Source: Clostridia bacterium | GTDB lineage: Bacteria > Bacillota_A > Clostridia > Christensenellales > Aristaeellaceae | Assembly (NCBI GenBank): GCA_900754775.1 | Contig: CAAEDZ010000269.1 | Span: 1 to 10,867, forward strand | Length of the DNA: 10,867 bases | Direction: 5' to 3' | Shown: in pieces, positions 7,701-10,867 of the stretch | Layout of the letters: each line of letters begins with the position of its first letter | Position numbering within the stretch: the stretch's first letter is position 1 | Program-made: the position numbers and the translations under genes | The notes under the pieces: generated by a model | Database searches by the model: none | Seen by the model: only the letters and a program-made list of their open reading frames with translations | What the model was told of the DNA's origin: nothing

Positions 7701-7883
7701 CCCTTCCTCCGCCTCCTCCAGCATTTCGGTCAGCTCGGCCCGCCACGCCGGGTGCGTAAAATCGCCCGTGCCCAGCAGCCCGATGCCCTTGCGCCGGGCC
7801 CACAGGTCCAGATGCGGCGCGTCGCCGTCGCGGCTGGTGGCGCGGGAATACTTGGAATGAATATGCAGATCGGCAATGTACAT
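4728..7883 (-). CDS. Endonuclease Q-like PHP domain fused to a UvrD/PcrA-type helicase, with C-terminal clamp-binding motif (1051 aa)
   Basis: Residues 1-410 resemble the PHP-fold endonuclease Q family (TIGR00375 type), which nicks DNA 5' of deaminated bases. Putative metal ligands: H7 and H9 (DLHIHSKYS), D41/H44 (GTGDFTHPAW), E87, H158/H163 (IPAHIWTPH) and D217/H219 (SNSDAHSPAKLG). A zinc ribbon with C271/C274 and C287/C290 follows. An Ala/Pro linker (418-452) leads to a full SF1A helicase: Walker A AGPGTGKT (471-478), Ia TFTRQAAAEM, II LLVDEFQD (634-641), III IGDPDQAIYGFRG (663-675), IV LTRNYRS (696-702), V TLHGAKGLEF (963-972), VI YFVGITRAREEL (1003-1014). The last five residues are QLSLF, the canonical sliding-clamp motif. 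Start ATG 7883 has CGGAGG 7 bases upstream. Inferred role: incision at deaminated bases coupled to unwinding at the clamp. Both halves look intact. A simple UvrD annotation would miss the nuclease half. Confidence 0.92.
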   Translation of the reverse strand: MYIADLHIHSKYSRATSRDGDAPHLDLWARRKGIGLLGTGDFTHPAWRAELTEMLEEAEEGLYRLRDEYRLPCETAGDTPRFVVSGEISTIYKRGGKTRKVHHVILLPGLEAAEALSHRLEAIGNLHSDGRPILGLDSRDLLEITLDCCPQAIFIPAHIWTPHFSLFGAFSDFSTLEECYGDLSGHIHALETGLSSDPPMNRRLSMLDRYLLVSNSDAHSPAKLGREANVLEGAPSYPALRRALETGEGLHGTVEFYPEEGKYHLDGHRRCQCCLEPAETAALGGRCPVCGRAITVGVLSRVEQLADRAAPAPLPRPFESLIPLPEVLADCLGAGPASKRVQETYISLIRRLGPEMRILRELDPADIEREAGFAVAEGVRRMRAGQVIRKAGYDGEYGVISLFAPGELEMLSGQTSLLGPAAPAARAKPRARAAAPAPAPLPEAGPDPAPAPNPEQDAAIRTQAACTAVIAGPGTGKTRTLVSRIAWLIEHEGVSPTRITAVTFTRQAAAEMLERLTDRLGKKAVRGLTVGTFHAICLGLVPPRPFISRAQALETVKTLLDEHGERLSPAEALRLLSLYKNGLRKRTPAVSALPAWLPDAYDSRLGELGLRDLDGLMLEALEVDVSGRRGFTCLLVDEFQDINPVQHALIAHWSKAGQSLFVIGDPDQAIYGFRGADADCFARLLSQNPDAQVMRLTRNYRSTPQVLALAARVISKNPGGERALIPTRPDGAKVRAVQAPDPLSEGIWIAREIARMAGGVDMLDAQHMAREAARPFSDIAVLCRTRRQLEQIETCLAHDSIPCVIYGRDAFLEDAAVRGALGFFASLTDPQDAPSLTACLTALWRVPAPLCQRAAAALSQSAGEADRPAFLRRELSDFSPLAPWLDAAEALFPRMAREKPRRLLDALCALAGLKGRAVEHLLSTAVFFSTMGGLLDTLRSGEEADIRRASGAGYQSGAVRLMTLHGAKGLEFPVVFLAGVTKGALPLERETLPADAAEERRLYFVGITRAREELIVSCGGEPSAFFAEIPGEREAVRSRPRPVRMEQLSLF

Positions 7884-7912
7884 CAGAAAACCTCCGTTGT
7901 GCGTATGCCCTG

Positions 7913-7941
7913 ATTATAGCGCGCAGGGAGGTGCTTGACAA
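7913..7941 (-). promoter_or_regulatory. Sigma-A promoter of the EndoQ-UvrD gene
   Basis: On the minus strand, -35 TTGTCA (7936-7941), a 17-base spacer, and -10 TATAAT (7913-7918). The boxes and spacing are identical to those of serS. The start site would be about 7906, so the leader is only about 23 bases and ends in the CGGAGG ribosome binding site (7891-7896). Confidence 0.9.
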
Positions 7942-7947
7942 CCCGGT

Positions 7948-7976
7948 TTGCTTTTTCCATCCGTATATGGTTTAAT
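7948..7976 (+). promoter_or_regulatory. Promoter of the acyltransferase gene
   Basis: TTGCTT (7948-7953), a 17-base spacer ending in TGG, then TTTAAT (7971-7976), an extended -10. The start site is about 7983, with the GGAGGGG site at 7992-7998 next. The -35 boxes of this and the opposing promoter are only 6 bases apart. Confidence 0.6.
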
Positions 7977-8009
7977 AGGCACAGATGATGCGGAGGGGAG
8001 CGGTGTGCT

Positions 8010-9014
8010 TTGCGGCGCATGCAGGAAGCAATCGGCGCCTGCCGGGACGAAATCAAGGGCGCGGCCATCCTGTGGGTGGTGTTTTTTCACGCGCAGCTGG
8101 GCCTTGGCGGGCTTTTGTACGATGTGCAGAAGATCGGCTACGGCGGGGTGGACATGTTTCTGTTCCTGTCCGGATTTGGTCTTTACCACTCGCTGAGCCG
8201 GGACGCGGATGCGGGGCGATACCTGCTGCGCCGGGCGCGAAGGCTGCTGCCCGCCTACCTGCCCTTTTGCGCGGTGTGGCTGTGCGTGATGCTGCCGCTC
8301 TACGGCCTTGGTACGGTGCAAAGCGTGCGCGTGGCGGCGGGCAACCTGCTGATGCTGGGCTTCTTTGCGGGCACGCCCGCGATGATCAACTGGTACGTGA
8401 GCGCGCTGGCGCTGACGCTGATGCTGGCCCCGCTGGTGTACGGGCTGATGGCGCGCGCATCCCATCCCCGGCGGTGCGCGGTGCTGATGGCGGCGGCGTG
8501 CTTTGCGGGCGGGCTGTGCTTCATCGGCACGGAGGCGTACATGGCGGTTTCGCGTCTGCCGGTCTTTGTGCTGGGCATGGCGGCGGCCGTTCCGGCGCGG
8601 GAGGAAGGCACGAGCGGCGCGTATGCGCTTGCGCTGGCGGGCGGGGCCTGCGGGCTGGCGGTGCTCTACGGCTGCTTTGCGCGCTTTCCCGAAACCCTCG
8701 ATTTTTACGGCATGTACTGGCACCCCTTCGTGCTGATCGCGCCTGCGCTGTGCGCGGGGCTGGGTTGGCTGTTTTCCAGGGCGGGGCGGGCTTCGGCGGC
8801 GCTCGCGCCGCTTCGTGCGCTGGGCCGGGCCTCGTTTGAAATTTTCCTGTTCAACGCCTGGGTGGAGGTGCTGGGCAAGCGCTTCGGGCTGGCGCAGGGG
8901 CCGGTTTCGTGGCTGCTGTGGAGCCTCGGGAGCGTCCTTGCGGGGCTTGCGTATCACGCGGTGGTGGAGCGGTGCATGAAAAGGGCGGCAAGGGGCGCAC
9001 GGCGGTCTGAATAG
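8010..9014 (+). CDS. Acyltransferase family 3 integral membrane protein (334 aa)
   Basis: A multi-spanning membrane O-acyltransferase of the Acyl_transf_3 type. Family members transfer acetyl or other acyl groups to sugars or cell-surface polymers; the acceptor here is unknown. The signatures are in order: catalytic-type His27 in WVVFFHAQLG, the GYGGVDMFLFLSGFGLYH block (43-60, matching the family's G-x-x-G-V-D-x-F-F-x-L-S-G-F), and the Arg-rich RYLLRRARRLLPAYL block (70-84). Many hydrophobic helices follow, including NWYVSALALTLMLAPLVYGL at 127-146, and a basic C-terminal tail (KRAARGARR). Length fits a single-domain member without an SGNH hydrolase. The start chosen is TTG 8010, 11 bases after GGAGGGG (7992-7998). 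An in-frame ATG at 8019 is possible but lies 20 bases from that site. No convincing terminator follows; the nearest structure is a weak CCACGC/GCGTGG pair without a T-run at about 9031-9057. Confidence 0.88.
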   Translation: MRRMQEAIGACRDEIKGAAILWVVFFHAQLGLGGLLYDVQKIGYGGVDMFLFLSGFGLYHSLSRDADAGRYLLRRARRLLPAYLPFCAVWLCVMLPLYGLGTVQSVRVAAGNLLMLGFFAGTPAMINWYVSALALTLMLAPLVYGLMARASHPRRCAVLMAAACFAGGLCFIGTEAYMAVSRLPVFVLGMAAAVPAREEGTSGAYALALAGGACGLAVLYGCFARFPETLDFYGMYWHPFVLIAPALCAGLGWLFSRAGRASAALAPLRALGRASFEIFLFNAWVEVLGKRFGLAQGPVSWLLWSLGSVLAGLAYHAVVERCMKRAARGARRSE

Positions 9015-9118
9015 GGCCGATAGGCCACGCATGGACGCTTCTGCGGGCGGCGCGTGGGGGAAAGGGGCGCATCTGCCCATTTCGGATTCAAAAGAGGCCT
9101 GCGAGTCCGGAAAAGGGC

Positions 9119-9147
9119 TTGACACTTCGTGGGAATTGTGATAGCAT
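9119..9147 (+). promoter_or_regulatory. Promoter of the tRNA-Lys gene
   Basis: Perfect -35 TTGACA (9119-9124), a 17-base spacer ending in TGA, and -10 TAGCAT (9142-9147), an extended -10. The start site is about 9154, giving a 5' leader of about 26 bases to be trimmed by RNase P. The rest of the interval 9015-9118 shows nothing I can name. Confidence 0.8.
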
Positions 9148-9179
9148 ACACCTTGCACGTTTGAGCCCCAAAAGGGCGT

Positions 9180-9255
9180 GACCCATTAGCTCAGTTGGCA
9201 GAGCACTTGACTTTTAATCAAGGTGTCCGGAGTTCGAGCCTCCGATGGGTCACCA
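9180..9255 (+). tRNA. tRNA-Lys (anticodon TTT), CCA encoded
   Basis: A complete cloverleaf. The acceptor stem is GACCCAT (9180-9186) with ATGGGTC (9245-9251), discriminator A at 9252 and encoded CCA at 9253-9255. The D-arm contains TAGCTCAGTTGGCAGAGCA. The anticodon stem is CTTGA (9206-9210) with TCAAG (9218-9222), the loop CTTTTAA, and the anticodon TTT at 9213-9215. The T-arm contains GTTCGAGCC. It decodes AAA/AAG lysine codons. It has its own promoter and terminator, so it is a single-gene unit, convergent with the rpsF operon. Confidence 0.98.
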
Positions 9256-9256
9256 G

Positions 9257-9292
9257 AAAAACCCCGTGAAGCATGCGCTTGACGGGGTTTTT
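9257..9292 (+). terminator. Rho-independent terminator of tRNA-Lys
   Basis: AAAA CCCCGT-g-AAGC pairs with GCTT-g-ACGGGG around an ATGC loop, followed by a five-T run ending at 9292. It starts 2 bases after the CCA end. The A-run on the left could also make it work for minus-strand transcription coming past rpsR. Confidence 0.92.
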
Positions 9293-9326
9293 AATTGCGA
9301 AAGAAAAATGATGGGCAGCGGACTGC

Positions 9327-9359
9327 AAAAAAAGCACGCGTCCGGTCCGGACGCGTGCT
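9327..9359 (-). terminator. Rho-independent terminator of the rpsF-ssb-rpsR operon
   Basis: An 11-bp perfect stem (9333-9343 with 9349-9359, arm AGCACGCGTCC read on the minus strand) has a 5-base loop. It is followed on the minus strand by seven T (9327-9333, the first overlapping the stem). It lies 10 bases past the rpsR stop, so the operon probably ends here and does not continue into rplI or dnaB. Confidence 0.93.
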
Positions 9360-9369
9360 TGACAGCAAA

Positions 9370-9624
9370 TTACTCCACCGAATAGGGCATCAAGGCGATG
9401 GCACGGGCGCGCTTGATGGCCTCGGACAGCTGGCGCTGATGTTTGGCGCAGTTGCCGCTCATGCGGCGGGGCATGATCTTGCCGCGCTCGTTCACGAAGC
9501 GGCGAAGCCGGTTCACATCTTTGTAGTCGATGTATTCGATCTTGTCCACGCAGAAGCTGCACACCTTGCGGCGCGGCTTGCGTCCACGGGGACGCGGCCT
9601 TCTTTCACCACGATCCTCAGACAT
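9370..9624 (-). CDS. rpsR: 30S ribosomal protein S18
   Basis: A small-subunit protein that pairs with S6 on the platform of the 30S subunit. The 84 residues include the diagnostic core [17 protein letters not shown] (34-50), [15 protein letters not shown] (52-66) and [13 protein letters not shown] (69-81). The N-terminus (1-20) is a basic Arg/Pro-rich tail. C22-x2-C25 with C59 and H62 form a possible zinc site, so this looks like a Cys-containing S18 rather than a Cys-free one. The start ATG 9624 has AAAGGAGG (9633-9640) 8 bases upstream. It is the last gene of the rpsF-ssb-rpsR operon, closed by the terminator at 9327-9359. Confidence 0.97.
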   Translation of the reverse strand: MSEDRGERRPRPRGRKPRRKVCSFCVDKIEYIDYKDVNRLRRFVNERGKIMPRRMSGNCAKHQRQLSEAIKRARAIALMPYSVE

Positions 9625-9658
9625 GGGCTAAACCTCCTTTGGAGTCATCATCAGGGAA

Positions 9659-9676
9659 GCGGCGCGCTCGCGCCGC
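9659..9676 (-). other. Intercistronic hairpin between ssb and rpsR
   Basis: A perfect 7-bp GC stem (GCGGCGC with GCGCCGC, 9659-9665 and 9670-9676) around a 4-base loop lies 5 bases after the ssb stop. On the minus strand it is followed by TTCCC, not a T-run, so it is not a good terminator. It could set mRNA processing or stability between the two genes; this is inference. Confidence 0.5.
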
Positions 9677-9681
9677 CATAA

Positions 9682-10110
9682 TCAGAAGGGAAGGTCCTCG
9701 TCGTCCACTTCCTCAAATCCCTTGTCGGCCGCGGGAGCGGCTGCGGGCTGAGCGGGAGCGGCGGGCGCATAGCCCGCGGCATCCTCGGAACGGGAGGACA
9801 GGAATTCAACGTCGTCCGCCGTAACCTCCAGCGAGAAGCGGGTGGAACCGTCGTTGGCGGTATAGCTTCTCACCGTTACGGGACCGACCACTGCGACTTT
9901 ACGGCCCTTGGCCAGGTACTTCTGGCAGATCTCGCCCAGCTGGCGCCAGGCGCTCACACGGAAGAAATCCGCCTCGGGCTGGCCCTCCGCGCCCTGGGAA
10001 CGCTGGCGGCGGTTCACCGCCACGGTGAAGGAACACACGTTCACACCCGTGGAGGTGGTGCGCAGTTCAGGATCGCGCGTGAGGTTGCCGATGATGGTCA
10101 ATTTGTTCAT
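9682..10110 (-). CDS. ssb: Single-stranded DNA-binding protein
   Basis: Coats single-stranded DNA during replication, recombination and repair, and recruits partner proteins through its acidic tip. Residues 1-105 form the OB fold: MNKLTIIGNLTRDPELR, FTVAVNRRQRSQG (28-40), ADFFRVSAWRQLGEICQKYLAKG (47-69 region) and VVGPVTVRSYTANDGSTRF (74-92). An Ala/Pro-rich linker spans about 111-129. The canonical tip DDEDLPF ends at residue 142. Length is typical for a replicative SSB. The start ATG 10110 has AGGATGG about 9 bases upstream. It lies 14 bases after rpsF in the standard rpsF-ssb-rpsR order, so it is co-transcribed with the two ribosomal protein genes. Through its tip it would be expected to interact with RecQ, a helicase of which part is also encoded in this window. 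Confidence 0.97.
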   Translation of the reverse strand: MNKLTIIGNLTRDPELRTTSTGVNVCSFTVAVNRRQRSQGAEGQPEADFFRVSAWRQLGEICQKYLAKGRKVAVVGPVTVRSYTANDGSTRFSLEVTADDVEFLSSRSEDAAGYAPAAPAQPAAAPAADKGFEEVDDEDLPF

Positions 10111-10124
10111 TGCTCACACCATCC

Positions 10125-10535
10125 TTATTCAGCAGCGGGGGTTTCGGCAGGCTGCGCGGCAGCGGGAGCGGCTTCCACGGCAGCTTCGGCAGGCGCGGCC
10201 ACAGGCGCCGCGGGGCGCACGGGACGCGGCTTGACGCTGTGCTTCTTCTCTTCGAGCTTGATGATGAGGCAGCGCAGGACGTCCTCGCTGATGCCCATGT
10301 TGCGCTCGATCTCGCGGGGCAGCTCAGAGGGGCCCTTGAAGGTTACCAGCACATAGTAGCCCTCGGGCTTGTCGTTGATGGCGTAAGCCAGACGACGCTT
10401 GCCCCAGGTCTCATCCACCTTTTCGACTTCGCCGCCATTCTGGGCGATCAGCGCGGAGAACTTTTCGATCAGCTCCTTGCGGGCGTTCTCCTCCAGCGCA
10501 GTGTCGATGATGTAGGTCAGTTCGTACCTATTCAT
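10125..10535 (-). CDS. rpsF: 30S ribosomal protein S6
   Basis: Binds S18 and 16S rRNA on the 30S platform. Residues 1-97 carry the S6 fold: MNRYELTYIIDTALEE, VEKVDETWGKRRLAYAIN (37-54), EGYYVLVTFKG (58-68) and ELPREIERNMGISEDVLR (71-88). An unusual tail of about 36 residues (101-136), rich in Ala and Pro with a few Glu, follows; most bacterial S6 proteins end near 95-100, though some carry acidic or low-complexity tails. The start ATG 10535 sits 8 bases after GGAGG (10544-10548). An upstream open frame of 95 codons runs through the promoter and is not coding. First gene of the operon, transcribed from 10604-10632. Confidence 0.96.
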   Translation of the reverse strand: MNRYELTYIIDTALEENARKELIEKFSALIAQNGGEVEKVDETWGKRRLAYAINDKPEGYYVLVTFKGPSELPREIERNMGISEDVLRCLIIKLEEKKHSVKPRPVRPAAPVAAPAEAAVEAAPAAAQPAETPAAE

Positions 10536-10552
10536 TCCATTCACCTCCTCTT

Positions 10553-10595
10553 GGACATATGGCGCTGCAACGTCTGTGCAGCGCAAGGATGTGCC
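10553..10595 (-). promoter_or_regulatory. Structured 5' leader of rpsF (possible S6:S18 autoregulatory site)
   Basis: The short leader folds into a two-part hairpin on the minus strand. The upper stem is 8 bp (GCGCTGCA 10577-10584 with TGCAGCGC 10562-10569, loop CAGACGT). An asymmetric internal loop (CCTT opposite CAT) follows, then a lower stem with GG-ACAT (10589-10595, one bulged base) pairing ATGT-CC (10553-10558). The position directly before the ribosome binding site fits the known rpsF leader family that binds S6:S18. I cannot identify that family's CCG-containing bulge with certainty, so the structure is clear but its identity is tentative. Confidence 0.5.
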
Positions 10596-10603
10596 AATTA
10601 AGT

Positions 10604-10632
10604 ATTTTATCAGAGAAACAGGAAAATTGCAA
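10604..10632 (-). promoter_or_regulatory. Sigma-A promoter of the rpsF-ssb-rpsR operon
   Basis: On the minus strand, -35 TTGCAA (10627-10632), a 17-base spacer ending in TGA, and -10 TAAAAT (10604-10609), an extended -10. The start site is about 10597, just before the structured leader. Confidence 0.85.
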
Positions 10633-10674
10633 GAGGTGGCCGGGGCTTTTGGAAAAGAAAAATGGAATTTGTTC

Positions 10675-10779
10675 CCCCTTCCGCCCTGTGACCGCTCCCC
10701 AAAGCACCCCGCTCCGCTGCGCAAGCCGCCCGCGCAAGCCGCCCCCCAAAGCGCCCCGCCCCTTCCGCCCTGTGACCGC
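10675..10779. repeat. GC-rich intergenic region with short direct repeats
   Basis: A 21-bp exact direct repeat (core TTCCGCCCTGTGACCGC) occurs at 10675-10695 and 10759-10779, 84 bases apart. Between the copies are two near-identical CCCCAAAGC-A/G-CCCC units (10697-10710 and 10743-10756) and two GCGCAAGCCGCC units (10719-10730 and 10732-10743, period 13). The layout is a partly mirrored set of short C-rich blocks between the rpsF promoter and the next gene. I see no convincing reading frame, spacer set or hairpin with a T-run in it. Confidence 0.75.
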
Positions 10780-10819
10780 CCGCCCCGCGCCCGCATATCA
10801 TGGCGCAGGGGGTGGCACA

Positions 10820-10867
10820 ATGAGAAACGGTTATGACGAAGCGGCGGCCGTGGCTTACGCCAGGCGC
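10820..10867 (+). CDS. Probable Amidase_6-type protein, first 16 codons (3' end outside window)
   Basis: ATG at 10820 opens a frame to the window edge: MRNGYDEAAAVAYARR. The pattern Y-(D/N)-x-x-A-A-V-A-Y-A-x-x resembles the start of the putative amidase domain family (Amidase_6, PF12671), which typically continues with a W and an NFASQC-type block. Those would be decisive and lie outside the window. GGGGGTGG at 10808-10815 is a possible but poor ribosome binding site. TATCAT at 10796-10801 is a possible -10 element, with only a weak -35 (GTGACC at 10772-10777, 18-base spacer) inside the second copy of the intergenic repeat. The visible start has no signal peptide. The gene is divergent from the rpsF operon. 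Too little is visible for certainty. Confidence 0.5.
   Translation, partial: MRNGYDEAAAVAYARR

Noticed and set aside
4989..7913. A 974-codon open frame on the plus strand across the EndoQ-UvrD gene
   Set aside because: The opposite strand encodes a protein with every expected helicase and PHP motif. The plus-strand product is Gly/Arg/Gln-rich without recognisable domains, a common shadow in GC-rich codon usage.
7935..7940. Perfect plus-strand TTGACA as -35 for the acyltransferase
   Set aside because: No -10-like sequence lies 16-18 bases downstream (CATCCG is at 17). The match arises mostly because the minus-strand TTGTCA box overlaps it.
9031..9057. CCACGC/GCGTGG inverted repeat as terminator of the acyltransferase gene
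   Set aside because: The arms are short, the loop is about 15 bases and no T-run follows.
7914..9158. A 414-codon minus-strand frame opposite the acyltransferase
   Set aside because: The product is Arg/Pro/Gln/His low-complexity sequence, and it covers the divergent promoter region and the tRNA promoter.
10675..10779. CRISPR array
   Set aside because: Only two copies of the longest unit occur, the inner units differ in length and order, and there are no regular unique spacers.
10536..10820. A 95-residue N-terminal extension of S6
   Set aside because: It would cross the rpsF promoter, leader hairpin and intergenic repeats. S6 starts at MNRYE with a proper ribosome binding site.

Overview
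The window (about 10.9 kb, GC-rich throughout) looks like ordinary chromosome from a high-GC, anaerobic member of the Firmicutes, most likely a Clostridia-type bacterium. The reasons are a T-box leader in front of serS, strong AGGAGG-type ribosome binding sites, sigma-A promoters with 17-bp spacers, the rpsF-ssb-rpsR operon, and a short protein resembling the C-terminal end of the oxygen-sensitive class III ribonucleotide reductase. I see no transposase, integrase, phage gene or CRISPR array. The species cannot be named from this sequence.

Layout, left to right. The 3' part of a recQ-type helicase gene (1-699, +) is followed by a GNAT acetyltransferase (750-1145, +) and a strong terminator. 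serS (1208-2479, -) faces them and has a complete T-box leader and promoter (2518-2788). Next is a small NrdD C-terminal-like protein (2804-3073, -). It is divergent from a double-ACT plus metallo-beta-lactamase-fold protein (3282-4712, +). That gene converges, 15 bp apart, on a 1051-residue fusion of an endonuclease Q/PHP domain with a UvrD-type helicase (4728-7883, -). A compact divergent promoter region separates the fusion from a membrane acyltransferase (8010-9014, +). A tRNA-Lys(TTT) unit with its own promoter and terminator follows (9119-9292, +). The rpsF-ssb-rpsR operon occupies 9370-10535 (-), with its promoter at 10604-10632. A GC-rich intergenic stretch with short direct repeats leads to the first 16 codons of a probable Amidase_6-type gene (10820-10867, +).

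Functional themes are translation (serS, tRNA-Lys, S6, S18) and DNA replication or repair (RecQ, EndoQ-UvrD, SSB). The most notable item is the EndoQ-UvrD fusion. It keeps apparently complete nuclease and helicase motifs and ends in QLSLF, a textbook bacterial sliding-clamp-binding motif. This suggests a single-polypeptide, clamp-tethered machine for deaminated DNA. Second is the 89-residue protein that carries the glycyl-radical-type segment of NrdD without the rest of the enzyme. Both are inferences from motifs read by eye; no database search was run.
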